Positions 36,710 to 45,175 of a stretch of DNA of 64,000 nucleotides are shown piece after piece; the first letter of the stretch is position 1, and each line of letters starts with the position of its first letter. The stretch lies in the IMG/VR virus record IMGVR_UViG_3300042892_002174, positions 1 through 64,000 of that record; one strand, given 5' to 3'. The position numbers and the translations under genes were made by a program. The stretch comes from a virus. Under the pieces are notes generated by a model. That model ran no database searches. It was not told where the DNA came from and saw only the letters and a program-made list of their open reading frames with translations.

Positions 36710-38497
36710 ATGGCATATACAATTAATCTAACAAACGGCACAACGTTTGCTACCATAACAGATGGTACCGTAAACACTGCCAGCTCGATGACGTTGATTG
36801 GCAAAAACTATGCTGGTTACGGCCAGTTTTTAGACGACAACTTTATTCACTTGTTGGAAAATTCAGCCAACACAACAGCACCACCTGCGCCACTTACTGG
36901 CCAGTTATGGTGGGACAGCACTAACACATTGTTAAAAGTATATGCTGGTGGTGTTGCTGGTTTTAAAGTATTAGGCGTAACCACAGCATCAAGCTCACAG
37001 CCCAGCCCTAGCATAATTGGCGATTTATGGTACGACACTGTTAACCAACAGCTAAAAGTTTGTTCAGTAGCAGGTGCCCCGGGTACATTTATTGTGGTTG
37101 GCCCTGCGTACTCTAGCGCACAAGGTACATCTGGCGCTGTGCCAGTTACTATTAGTGATGGATCAACAGGATACATTGTAACAGGCTTGTATGCCAACAA
37201 CAACTTGGTTGGTATTATCAGTGGTGCTACAGACTTTGTGCCAGCTGGCAACAGCTCAGGCTATGCCGCAGCATTTCCTAAAATTTACAAAGGTTTCACT
37301 GTGTGGAACTCCGGCAATGCCAGCGGCAACGTTAGCAATCCGGGCAATATTACTATGGCAGTTGCTGGTAGCGTTATTGAAACTGTGGCCAGCACAGGTG
37401 TATTTGTTACAGGAATTATCTCTGCATCAGGAAATGTAATTGGCAGCAATGTATTCACAACCGGACAAGTTAGCGCAACAGGTAACATAATTGGCGCTAA
37501 CTTTATTGGTAACGTGATTCCTCCTGCAGGCGGTGCGGTCAGCACAACAGGTAACATCACAGGCGGAAACCTTATAACCAGCGGATTCATGTCAGCAGCT
37601 GGCAATGCTATAGGTGGAAACCTTATAACCAGCGGATTCATGTCAGCAGCTGGCAATGCCACAGGCGGTAATTTACGAACTGCTGGTCTGATCACTGCCA
37701 CTGGCAATATCACTGGCGGAAACATACTGTTTGGTTCTGGTGTTGTGTCAGGCACTGGCAATATTATCGGCGGCAATATTTTATACGGTTCGGGCATAGT
37801 GTCTGGAACTGGTAACATCACTGGTGGGTACATTTTTGGCAACGGTAGTCAACTGACTGGCGTGAGTGCCGCAGTGTCAGTTACAAAATTTCAAAATGGC
37901 ACATCAGAAGGCAATGCCGGATCATCTGGTGGCAACATCAACTTCAACGTTGGTGGTACTTCTAACGTGATGGTATTGTCTACTGGCGGCGCAGTGGTGA
38001 CTGGATTGAGCACACCTAGCATTGAACACACTGGCACTAATGCCGTGGGCAACATTGGATCATCTAGCAGTTATTTCAACCGATTGTTTGCTACAGCTAC
38101 CACAGCCTTGTATGCTGACGTTGCAGAACGCTTTGCAGCCGACGAAGAATTGGCACCTGGCACAGTGGTTGAACTGGGCGGTACAGCCGAAATTACCAGA
38201 TCCCAACAAGATTTGAGTGAAAATGTGTTTGGCGTTATAAGTACTAATGCAGCTTACCTGATGAATGGTGGCGCCGGAGAAGACAACACGCATCCACCAG
38301 TTGCAATGACTGGTCGTGTTCCGGTACAAGTAATTGGCGTAGTGCGCAAAGGTGACAGATTGGTATCAGCAGGATCGGGCGTAGCAAGAGCTGCTCAACC
38401 TGGTGAAGCCACAGCATTCAACGTAATTGGTCGAGCACTGGTTGACAAGCCTACTGCTGAACCAGGTACAATAGAAGCAATTGTGACCATCAAATAA
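36710..38497 (+). CDS. tail fibre protein with Gly-Asn repeats and processing-like C-terminus
   Basis: A 595-residue fibre. The N-terminus (YTINLTNGTTFATITDGTVN, GYGQFLDDNFIHLLENSA, then GQLWWDST) is the head-binding-type module common in aquatic phage fibres. Residues about 235-385 form a collagen-like or beta-helical shaft of TGNITGGN-type repeats. The C-terminal about 130 residues begin LYADVAERFAADEELAPGTV and run through HPPVAMTGRVPVQVIGVVRK. They resemble the Peptidase_G2-type or intramolecular-chaperone endings of trimeric fibres that may be cleaved off after folding. A perfect late-promoter box precedes it. Likely a host-recognition or whisker-type fibre. Confidence 0.82.
   Translation: MAYTINLTNGTTFATITDGTVNTASSMTLIGKNYAGYGQFLDDNFIHLLENSANTTAPPAPLTGQLWWDSTNTLLKVYAGGVAGFKVLGVTTASSSQPSPSIIGDLWYDTVNQQLKVCSVAGAPGTFIVVGPAYSSAQGTSGAVPVTISDGSTGYIVTGLYANNNLVGIISGATDFVPAGNSSGYAAAFPKIYKGFTVWNSGNASGNVSNPGNITMAVAGSVIETVASTGVFVTGIISASGNVIGSNVFTTGQVSATGNIIGANFIGNVIPPAGGAVSTTGNITGGNLITSGFMSAAGNAIGGNLITSGFMSAAGNATGGNLRTAGLITATGNITGGNILFGSGVVSGTGNIIGGNILYGSGIVSGTGNITGGYIFGNGSQLTGVSAAVSVTKFQNGTSEGNAGSSGGNINFNVGGTSNVMVLSTGGAVVTGLSTPSIEHTGTNAVGNIGSSSSYFNRLFATATTALYADVAERFAADEELAPGTVVELGGTAEITRSQQDLSENVFGVISTNAAYLMNGGAGEDNTHPPVAMTGRVPVQVIGVVRKGDRLVSAGSGVARAAQPGEATAFNVIGRALVDKPTAEPGTIEAIVTIK
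37565..37659 (+). repeat. 51-bp in-frame tandem repeat in the fibre shaft
   Basis: Two copies of a 51-base unit (GNLITSGFMSAAGNA plus two residues) are identical over at least 44 bases: 37565-37608 and 37616-37659. The surrounding shaft has more degenerate copies. The identity points to very recent duplication and thus to length variation of the fibre shaft. Confidence 0.9.
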
Positions 38498-38512
38498 TTA
38501 GGACAAGGTAAA

Positions 38513-39508
38513 ATGACATATTCAAGTGGCGGGTTAATTCAAGCAACAGACTACAACGGTTTTGTTAGCACCACAGCTGGTGCTAATGTTAATGCAACCT
38601 GGAGCACCGGAACCACTGACGGCGGGTGGGGACAAACTGCCATTTCAACTGTGAGTACCGGAGGAACTGTAACTGCTACTCAATGGGCCAGTTTGGTTAA
38701 TACACTGGCCAGCATGGGCAGTCAAACCGGCACAGTAATTACTGCTAGATCAGCACCCACAGCAGGTACTACTATTAGTATTTTGGCAGCAGTAAATACC
38801 GATCTCACTAACTGCTATAACAATCGTGCCAACGCTGCTGCTGTTGGTAGCACAAGTACTACCTGGACCGGCGCTGCTGCCAAAACCACTGGTACTGGTA
38901 GTGGAACAAATGCTTGGACTGCTACTTGGACACAAACTGTAACTTTTCCATCAGCTGATCAAGCAAGATACTTTTTTAATGCAGGCGGCAGAGTTTATTT
39001 GACCATGAACAAATCATCTACTGGTACAGACAATGACCCAGACTGGAACACATTTATTGGTAAAGTTGGCACAATCAGTATCACTGGCATTGCTGGATCC
39101 AAAACACTAGCTGGTACTGCATACACAGGAACCACAAGAACGGGCGGAACAGGCGGAACGCAAACCACACTGTCCACAGCCACAGGTTGGTATGCACTAA
39201 CAGCAGGTGCTGCTGCTACTACCATATTCCAATTGAACGACACTGTTAGTCCATACACCGGCGATACTGTAATTGTAACTGCTGCTAAAAATGCTGGTTC
39301 TACAGTGTTAACTTTGACCACAACTTGGAACAGTTCGGCTCGTTCGGGAGCAGGTCAAAGCACAAACATTTCTGGTGGTACAGATACTGCCTCACCATTC
39401 TCATCATACGGAACAGCACCAACTGTGCTTTGCCGATTTGTTCCACCATCCACAACTTATCTAACCAATAGCTGGGGTACACCCGCAGTGGCAAGCTCAG
39501 TAGCTTAA
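38513..39508 (+). CDS. virion fibre-like protein, Thr/Gly-rich
   Basis: A 331-residue protein starting MTYSSGGLIQATDYNGFV. Such small glycine- and threonine-rich virion proteins often follow tail fibre genes in aquatic T4-like phages. Central sequence TFPSADQARYFFNAGGRVYL resembles head or tail fibre knob strands seen in several such phages. It is strongly beta-rich with no charged catalytic cluster. It lies 15 bases after the tail fibre gene with GGACAAGG as ribosome site and ends just before the terminator, making it the last gene of the structural block. Role in adsorption is inferred. Confidence 0.7.
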   Translation: MTYSSGGLIQATDYNGFVSTTAGANVNATWSTGTTDGGWGQTAISTVSTGGTVTATQWASLVNTLASMGSQTGTVITARSAPTAGTTISILAAVNTDLTNCYNNRANAAAVGSTSTTWTGAAAKTTGTGSGTNAWTATWTQTVTFPSADQARYFFNAGGRVYLTMNKSSTGTDNDPDWNTFIGKVGTISITGIAGSKTLAGTAYTGTTRTGGTGGTQTTLSTATGWYALTAGAAATTIFQLNDTVSPYTGDTVIVTAAKNAGSTVLTLTTTWNSSARSGAGQSTNISGGTDTASPFSSYGTAPTVLCRFVPPSTTYLTNSWGTPAVASSVA

Positions 39509-39510
39509 CC

Positions 39511-39537
39511 TAAAGGGGCTGCTGCCCCTTTACTTTT
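39511..39537 (+). terminator. rho-independent terminator ending the structural operon
   Basis: TAAAGGGGC (39511-39519), loop TGCT and GCCCCTTTA (39524-39532) form a perfect 9-bp stem, followed by CTTTT. It begins two bases after the stop codon of the preceding gene. The 3' arm overlaps the -35 box of the following promoter candidate. Confidence 0.88.
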
Positions 39538-39557
39538 CCCTGTATATCCTGTACAAT
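39529..39557 (+). promoter_or_regulatory. putative sigma70-type promoter for the glycan/radical SAM block, possibly leaderless
   Basis: TTTACT (39529-39534), a 17-base spacer and TACAAT (39552-39557) lie just after the terminator. Only 6 bases separate the -10 box from the ATG at 39564, so transcription would begin at or beside the start codon. The same 6-base distance is seen for the gp46 promoter candidate. Confidence 0.5.
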
Positions 39558-39563
39558 CGTAAC

Positions 39564-39869
39564 ATGAACACTGACGATTTAATTTCGCACAGCCGTGCTC
39601 GCTTTGATCACGTGGCTGCCAAACGCATACTGAAAGAGAAGTACGAAGCACGGATGATCTTTACCCATGCAGGAGGTATGTGGCGTGCAGGTCCAGAACT
39701 CATAAACATCTTGGCCACTGTGCCTCCAGGTGATGCAGTGCTGTTGGACTTGTATGAAACTCCTGTGCAAGTGCGGCCAGAAGAACTACGCAGCATGGCC
39801 ATGACACGCTGGCAAGAGCAAATGAATGCTTGGTTGATAGAACACAACGAACTCAGCACCAAACGATGA
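39564..39869 (+). CDS. conserved small T4-like phage protein, unknown function
   Basis: A 101-residue protein with the pattern DDLISHSRARFDHVAAKRIL, MWRAGPELINIL, VLLDLYETPVQVRPEEL and a tail RWQEQMNAWLIEHNEL. I recognise this as a widely shared hypothetical protein of aquatic T4-like phages, but no function is known to me. It is the first gene of the plus-strand block after the terminator and overlaps the next gene by 4 bases (ATGA). Confidence 0.75.
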   Translation: MNTDDLISHSRARFDHVAAKRILKEKYEARMIFTHAGGMWRAGPELINILATVPPGDAVLLDLYETPVQVRPEELRSMAMTRWQEQMNAWLIEHNELSTKR

Positions 39870-40711
39870 CTACTGGCGCACTGATTTTTGCTTTTGACAC
39901 AGAACACACACGCTATCTTGATATGGCAGCGTGGTGTGCTTATCGAGTCCAACAGTTTCTTAACATTCCTGTAGCAGTGGTCACAAACAATCCTGCTGCC
40001 AGCGACGAATCTGTGTTTGATCAGGTTATATATGCTGATCCGCTAGGTGAGAACTCACGCTGGTTTGGCGACATAAAACAACATGTGACCTGGCACAACG
40101 GCAATAGAGTAGATGCTTACAACTTGTCACCTTGGGGTCAAACTCTAGTGTTAGACGCTGACTTTGTGGTCAACAGCGATCAGCTTCGGGCAGTGCTTGA
40201 CAGCTCACGAGAGTTCATGTGCTTTCGATCAGCATTCAATCTTGCTAGACCAGAGGAAGAATTTTTAAACACTTTTGGCAAATATCAGTATCCCATGTAC
40301 TGGGCCACTGTGATGATGTTTCGCAAAGGAAACACAGCACAGTACATATTTGATTCCATGCAGATGATTCGCGAGAACTGGACACATTACAGAGATCTCT
40401 ATCACATTGCACAGCCTGCATACAGAAATGACTATGCATTGAGCATAGCACTGGGTATTGTGAGTGGGCAAACACTAAAGGTAGATGCGATACCTTGGGG
40501 CATGCCTAGTGTGGTACCCGAAAACAAACTAACGCTTGATAATGAAACGTTCTGGAATATTGAGTATCCGGATGCACAAGGCAAACTTAAAACAGTTTCG
40601 TATATTGGCCAGGACTTTCATGCCATGGGCAAAAGAGATTTAGGAGAAATAGTTGAAACCCATAGAAGAGCAAGGCTATGTGATACTAGCCTTGAACACA
40701 CCCCAAGTTGA
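39866..40711 (+). CDS. GT-A-like glycosyltransferase-type protein
   Basis: I start it at the ATG overlapping the previous stop (ATGA), giving 281 residues; an upstream in-frame start is less likely because it would lie inside the previous gene. The N-terminal ALIFAFDTEHTRYLDMAAWC and a later VLDADFVVNSDQLRAV contain a DxD-type metal-sugar motif (DAD) typical of GT-A nucleotide-sugar transferases. The gene at 40653 shows the same plan and is probably a paralogue. Donor and acceptor are unknown. It probably takes part in the glycan-building set of this region. Confidence 0.65.
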   Translation: MTTGALIFAFDTEHTRYLDMAAWCAYRVQQFLNIPVAVVTNNPAASDESVFDQVIYADPLGENSRWFGDIKQHVTWHNGNRVDAYNLSPWGQTLVLDADFVVNSDQLRAVLDSSREFMCFRSAFNLARPEEEFLNTFGKYQYPMYWATVMMFRKGNTAQYIFDSMQMIRENWTHYRDLYHIAQPAYRNDYALSIALGIVSGQTLKVDAIPWGMPSVVPENKLTLDNETFWNIEYPDAQGKLKTVSYIGQDFHAMGKRDLGEIVETHRRARLCDTSLEHTPS

Positions 40712-41429
40712 CTACTTGGACTGTGCTAGAACACTAACAAAAACAATCAAACAGTGGAACCCTCATGCCAGTGTGTGCTTGATTACTGATCAAACTCATG
40801 CTAACGATCCCTTGTACGATCATTATCGTGTGATTGAGAATGTCAACCGCGATAACTTGTACGCAAATGACTGGCAGGTATTTTTCCAAACTCCCTACAG
40901 AGAGACCATCAAGCTAGAAGCAGACATGATGATTACTAGTTCGATTGATCACTGGTGGGATATGTTTAGACACAGAGACGTTGTGATATCAACAGGCTGT
41001 AGAACATGGCAAGATCGGAACAGCACGGCCAGACACTACAGAAAAGTGTTTGATGCCAACAACTTACCAGATGTGTACAACGCCATTACCTATTGGCGAT
41101 TGAGCCTTACAGCTCGAGAGTTCTTTATGTTAGTGCGTGATATATTTGCCAACTGGACAGAGTTTAAAAAACTAATTCGGTTTCCAGAAGATGTGCCCAG
41201 CACCGATCTTGTGTATGCCATGGCAGCAGACATAATTGGCAGAGAACTGGTAACCATGCCATTTGTGACATACCCAAAAATTGTGCATATGAAACAAGCA
41301 CACTCAGGAACAAAAACATCTCAATGGGCCAATGAGTTAGTGTGGGAAATGAATCCCATGCGTATACAAACTCAAGCACAATGGGGTGCATTCCACTATC
41401 ATGTAAAGGACTGGCGCCATGACACCTGA
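40653..41429 (+). CDS. GT-A-like glycosyltransferase-type protein, TTG start
   Basis: A 258-residue protein. It starts at TTG (40653) preceded by AGGAGA with a 5-base spacing, the best ribosome site in the neighbourhood, which decides the start despite a 59-base overlap with the preceding gene. The layout parallels that gene: VILALNTPQVDYLDCARTLT near the N-terminus, and IKLEADMMITSSIDHWWDM with an acidic ExD in place of DxD. Further on, DLVYAMAADIIGRELV resembles the ALSIALGIVSGQ segment of its neighbour. The two probably arose by duplication. The activity is inferred from this resemblance. Confidence 0.62.
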   Translation: MKPIEEQGYVILALNTPQVDYLDCARTLTKTIKQWNPHASVCLITDQTHANDPLYDHYRVIENVNRDNLYANDWQVFFQTPYRETIKLEADMMITSSIDHWWDMFRHRDVVISTGCRTWQDRNSTARHYRKVFDANNLPDVYNAITYWRLSLTAREFFMLVRDIFANWTEFKKLIRFPEDVPSTDLVYAMAADIIGRELVTMPFVTYPKIVHMKQAHSGTKTSQWANELVWEMNPMRIQTQAQWGAFHYHVKDWRHDT

Positions 41430-41754
41430 AGAGTTTTGGGATATCTTACACAGCATGCCCGAGTCGTTGCCAGTGTTCTATCGTTTGTATTATAACGATC
41501 AAGGTCAACCTGTTTGTTACAGCATGGAGGACCTGCCAGGTAATTACATTGACATTGATGCTGAAACATTTGCCCTAGCACCTGCCAACGTGCGTGTGGT
41601 AGATAACAAACTCAAATACATTACTACTCGCACATCTGACAAACTTGTGCCAGGCAACACAGGCACACTGTGCCACCCGCAAAATGTTGCGGTCATAGTT
41701 GAACAAAACGGAACACCATGGAGCAAACAAACATATGGCCTTGAATCAAATTGA
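41419..41754 (+). CDS. conserved small phage protein, unknown
   Basis: A 111-residue protein (MTPEEFWDILHSMPES, then FYRLYYNDQGQPVCYSMEDL, ending LCHPQNVAVIVEQNGTPWSK). It overlaps the previous gene by 11 bases and the next by 20 bases. The sequence looks like a small alpha/beta protein without signal peptide or membrane segment. Related hypothetical proteins appear next to glycosyltransferase genes in aquatic T4-like phages, to my recollection. No function can be offered. Confidence 0.65.
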   Translation: MTPEEFWDILHSMPESLPVFYRLYYNDQGQPVCYSMEDLPGNYIDIDAETFALAPANVRVVDNKLKYITTRTSDKLVPGNTGTLCHPQNVAVIVEQNGTPWSKQTYGLESN

Positions 41755-42667
41755 CATAGCAGACTTGGACTGCATATATCTAACATACGATGAACCACAA
41801 CGAGAAGAATTTTGGATCAAGATTAGGAATATGGTGCCTTGGGCACGAAGGGTGGACGGTGTTCTGGGGAGCGATGCGGCTCACAAAGCGGCAGCCCAAG
41901 CGAGTAGTACGGATAGATTCATTCTCATCGATGGCGACAATCTCCCCGATCCGGCGTTCTTTAATCAAACACTTGTTTTTCCTGGCAAAGAATATGAGAG
42001 TGCTGTGTTCCGGTGGCGGGCACGTAACCATATCAACGGATTGATGTATGGTAACGGCGGTTTGAGTTCATGGACCAAGGACTTTGTGCAGAACATGCGT
42101 ACTCACGAAGCCACAGACGGCACAGCAGAAACACAAGTAGAATTTTGTTTTGATCCCTTATACTGGCCCATGTACGACTGCTACTCGACCACCTACCCAA
42201 ATGGATCCCCATTCCATGCTTGGCGTGCAGGATTCCGTGAAGGTGTTAAAATGTGCTTGGATCGTGGACGTAAACCCACCACAGCAGAGTTTCAAGACCG
42301 TGTGCATCAACGCAACTTGGATCATTTGACCATTTGGCACAACGTGGGTGCTGATGCAGATCACGGCTACTGGGCCATTGCCGGCGCACGCCAAGGCACA
42401 TACATGACCATGCTTACTGCCTGGGACCATACTCAAGTACAAAACTTTGAAGCCCTGGCCGAACTGTGGCGGACTGTGGAAACGTCAGAGCCTAGACTGC
42501 TTGCTGGACGCTTGGCAGAGGATCTGCACACACAGTTAGGCTTGCCAATGATTGTGATGGAAGCAGAACAAAGTGAATTCTTTAAACGGCACTACAGATC
42601 AAACTGGCATAACCAAGGCATAATGACACGTGAGATTGATGTTATTAGGCAGCAAGAAGGCTGGTAA
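41735..42667 (+). CDS. glycosyltransferase-like protein with DGD motif
   Basis: I place the start at ATG 41735 (310 residues) with GGAG upstream, rather than an in-frame TTG 36 bases earlier. The core contains RVDGVLGSDAAHKAAAQASS, then FILIDGDNLPDP, where DGD fits a GT-A metal-binding DxD. RARNHINGLMYGNGG and PFHAWRAGFREGVK follow. The same string of blocks occurs at the C-terminus of the 949-residue protein (RVDGVNGRVAAYHAAAQASH, RNPINGLEYGHQ, PWMAWRTAFREVLK), but that copy lacks the DxD. This copy therefore looks like the catalytically intact member. Its stop overlaps the radical SAM start by one base. Confidence 0.65.
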   Translation: MALNQIDIADLDCIYLTYDEPQREEFWIKIRNMVPWARRVDGVLGSDAAHKAAAQASSTDRFILIDGDNLPDPAFFNQTLVFPGKEYESAVFRWRARNHINGLMYGNGGLSSWTKDFVQNMRTHEATDGTAETQVEFCFDPLYWPMYDCYSTTYPNGSPFHAWRAGFREGVKMCLDRGRKPTTAEFQDRVHQRNLDHLTIWHNVGADADHGYWAIAGARQGTYMTMLTAWDHTQVQNFEALAELWRTVETSEPRLLAGRLAEDLHTQLGLPMIVMEAEQSEFFKRHYRSNWHNQGIMTREIDVIRQQEGW

Positions 42668-44070
42668 TGCAAAACAAAGGTGATGAAACAGTCGACAACA
42701 AGAGTAAATTCTTAAACTCTGCAGAGCAGATGGCAGAGAAATTGGGGCCAGCCCTTTGTCTGGCCAAATGGAAACAGGTCAGCTTGCACTTGCCTACAGG
42801 ACTCAACAACTCCTGCTACCATCCGCCACTGCACAAGATACCCGTGGAGAATCTTGCCACAGATCCAGGATCCTTGCACAATACACCGCACAAGAAAGCG
42901 CAACGTGTACTGATGCTACAGAACCAAAAGCCCTCTGAGTGTCAGTACTGCTGGAACATGGAAGCAGAAAACAAACTGAGTGACAGACACTATCGTTCAG
43001 GCGAGCCGTGGGCTGCTGTGGACTTTGAAAAGATCCTAAACTCTACAGGAGAAGAAAATGACGTTATCCCTAGCTACGTTGAGGTTAATTTTAATAATGT
43101 GTGTAATCTCATGTGCAGTTATTGCAGTCCGCAATTCTCTAGCAGCTGGCAACAAGAAGTGGATCGATCAGGCGGCTACCCTACTGCTCGTGTTCACAAT
43201 GATCCTGGGCATTTTGTTGGAGATCGCAGGGTACTTCCGGCTAGAGAGCATAACCCTTATGTAGAAGCATTTTGGGAGTGGTGGCCTACCTTGTACCCAG
43301 AACTTGTACACTTCCGCATGACTGGCGGTGAGCCCTTGTTAGATAAGAACACCTACAGAGTGTTTGATCATGTGCTGGCCAATCCGTCTGCCAAACTGCA
43401 TTTAAATGTCACATCAAACTTTTCAGTAGACGAGAAGTCCTGGCAGAAGTATTTGAGCTACGTAAAACAACTATGCGATGGCCGCATAGAACACTTCATG
43501 CAGTATGTGAGCCTGGACGGATGGGGCTCGCAAGCAGAATACATGCGACACGGACTTGACTTTAATTTATTGTGGGATAGAGTAAATCAATTCCTAACCG
43601 AAGTGCCCAGTTACAACAGCCTAACGTTTATTGTTACCATGAACAACTTGAGTGTGACCAGCTTGGAAAACTTGTTTGCTGGCATTCTGGGCTTGCGTAA
43701 CACATACTCACGGACCTATCAGCGTGTGTGGTTTGATACACCTGTGTTGCGTGAACCTGCTTGGCAGAGTCTACAAATACTGCCTGAAGCCTATGCTGAC
43801 AAGCTGGAACACTTGTGGGCTTGGATGATACGCCAAAGTGAACAGCCCGAAGATCCATTTCACGGATTTAAAGACTATGAACTTGCTAGACTGGACAGAG
43901 ACATTGCGTGGATGCGAGCCGGACAGGGTATGGATCATTCAGCAGCTCGAGCAGACTTTTATAGATTCTTTTCTGAACATGATCGACGCAGAGGCACTGA
44001 CTTCTTGAAGACCTTTCCAGAAATGCGTGCCTGGTGGGAAGAATGTAAATATCATGCTAGAAACACATAA
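42667..44070 (+). CDS. radical SAM protein (first of five in the array)
   Basis: A 467-residue protein with the radical SAM motif CNLMCSYC (C146, C150, C153) and the SAM-contacting GGEP at 220-223. Before the motif lies a Cys/His-rich module (LCLAKWKQVSLHL, SCYHPP, SECQYCW), which could hold an auxiliary iron-sulfur cluster or zinc. Family knowledge: such twitch-type radical SAM proteins use an extra cluster and are common in aquatic T4-like phages without an assigned substrate. It is most similar by eye to the protein at 45168, with which it shares the whole N-terminal plan. It sits between two glycosyltransferase-like genes. Confidence 0.88.
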   Translation: MQNKGDETVDNKSKFLNSAEQMAEKLGPALCLAKWKQVSLHLPTGLNNSCYHPPLHKIPVENLATDPGSLHNTPHKKAQRVLMLQNQKPSECQYCWNMEAENKLSDRHYRSGEPWAAVDFEKILNSTGEENDVIPSYVEVNFNNVCNLMCSYCSPQFSSSWQQEVDRSGGYPTARVHNDPGHFVGDRRVLPAREHNPYVEAFWEWWPTLYPELVHFRMTGGEPLLDKNTYRVFDHVLANPSAKLHLNVTSNFSVDEKSWQKYLSYVKQLCDGRIEHFMQYVSLDGWGSQAEYMRHGLDFNLLWDRVNQFLTEVPSYNSLTFIVTMNNLSVTSLENLFAGILGLRNTYSRTYQRVWFDTPVLREPAWQSLQILPEAYADKLEHLWAWMIRQSEQPEDPFHGFKDYELARLDRDIAWMRAGQGMDHSAARADFYRFFSEHDRRRGTDFLKTFPEMRAWWEECKYHARNT

Positions 44071-45175
44071 GCTCATATGTGATACCTTTTGCGAAATCTA
44101 TTCACAAATAGAACCCTATTGTGATGATTCATTCTGGGACTTTGGTCAGCATGAGCCTGTGGCAGGCAGCGTAACAGTAATCAGCAGGCAAACATTCAAT
44201 CAACACTATGTACGCATTAAAGAATTAGCAGAGTCTGGATTCTTTTATCCTGTGTTGGCCAATCCCACAGAAGGATCAGCCACACTAAAACATCAATGTG
44301 AACGCCTAGGGCTAATTGATCTACTAAAGCAAGGCCGCCTGGCCCTAGTAGGCTGCGGCAATATGGAGCCAGAACTGCCACACTTGTTTTACGACAGTTA
44401 CTTGTGCAAGCCTTATGAATATCAAGAGAATCGTGATCAATGTGCCAGGGTAGATGAAATATACGCTAAACTACACAAACCCTACAAGTTCTTGTTCCTA
44501 AATGGCCGCACACGCCCACATAGAAAATACATGATTGAAAGTCTGCGGCCCATACTTGATCAAGCACTATGGACCAATCTAGACTCAAGCTCAGTATACA
44601 ATCACACCTATCGAACTGACATATTAACTCGCCCTGGTGAAATACGGTTATTGCCTGCTGAATATGAAGTTCCGCAATTTCACACAGGACTAGCACTAGG
44701 ACATCAAATGCCTTTTGTGAAAAATGAATTGTTCAACAACCTGTGGGGCGAAATTTACATACAAGCAGAGCCTTATATTGATACCTATTTCAGTGTGGTG
44801 ACAGAAACTGTGTGCGACTATCCATACAGTTTGAGATCAGAAAAGATATACAAGCCCATTGCCATGGGACATCCTTGGATTGTAGCAGCCAATTGTGGCT
44901 TTTATCGTGACATACGCAATCAAGGATTCCAAACGTACAACAATTTAATTGATGAATCATTTGACTTGATACACAACAATCAAGACAGATTGGACAGAAT
45001 TGTAGCAGTAGTGCAGGACTTGTGTCAACAAGATCTGGCAGAATTCCTGGTTGCGGCCGAGTCAGTGAGTAAGTATAATCAACAGCATATGGCTGAACTT
45101 GGTCCTAGAATTCGCGCTGAATTTCCTCAGCAGTTTCTCAACTTTGTACAGCAAACCTTCAAACTCAATGAATGA
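44054..45175 (+). CDS. glycosyltransferase-like protein (TE-KxxKPIAxG family)
   Basis: Started at ATG 44054 (373 residues, 17-base overlap with the preceding gene); an upstream GTG at 44027 is possible. The N-terminal half is an alpha/beta domain with FLFLNGRTRPHRKYMIESLR. The C-terminal half has the conserved block VTETVCDYPYSLRSEKIYKP followed by IAMGHPW and NQGFQTYNNLIDESFD. The same block occurs in the proteins at 54477 and 55654 (for example SEKTFKPIKHGQMF). It resembles the donor-binding end of GT-B enzymes such as fucosyltransferase-like proteins. Sugar specificity is unknown. Confidence 0.65.
   Translation: MLETHKLICDTFCEIYSQIEPYCDDSFWDFGQHEPVAGSVTVISRQTFNQHYVRIKELAESGFFYPVLANPTEGSATLKHQCERLGLIDLLKQGRLALVGCGNMEPELPHLFYDSYLCKPYEYQENRDQCARVDEIYAKLHKPYKFLFLNGRTRPHRKYMIESLRPILDQALWTNLDSSSVYNHTYRTDILTRPGEIRLLPAEYEVPQFHTGLALGHQMPFVKNELFNNLWGEIYIQAEPYIDTYFSVVTETVCDYPYSLRSEKIYKPIAMGHPWIVAANCGFYRDIRNQGFQTYNNLIDESFDLIHNNQDRLDRIVAVVQDLCQQDLAEFLVAAESVSKYNQQHMAELGPRIRAEFPQQFLNFVQQTFKLNE

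Noticed and set aside
37561-37680. Possible CRISPR-like direct repeats
   Set aside because: The repeats are in-frame protein-coding units with no unique spacers of even length and no cas genes nearby.
37285-37842. Long minus-strand open frame opposite the fibre gene
   Set aside because: It is a Pro/Val/Leu-rich translation of the complement of the Gly/Asn repeat region, has no ribosome site, and lies wholly inside a well-supported fibre gene.
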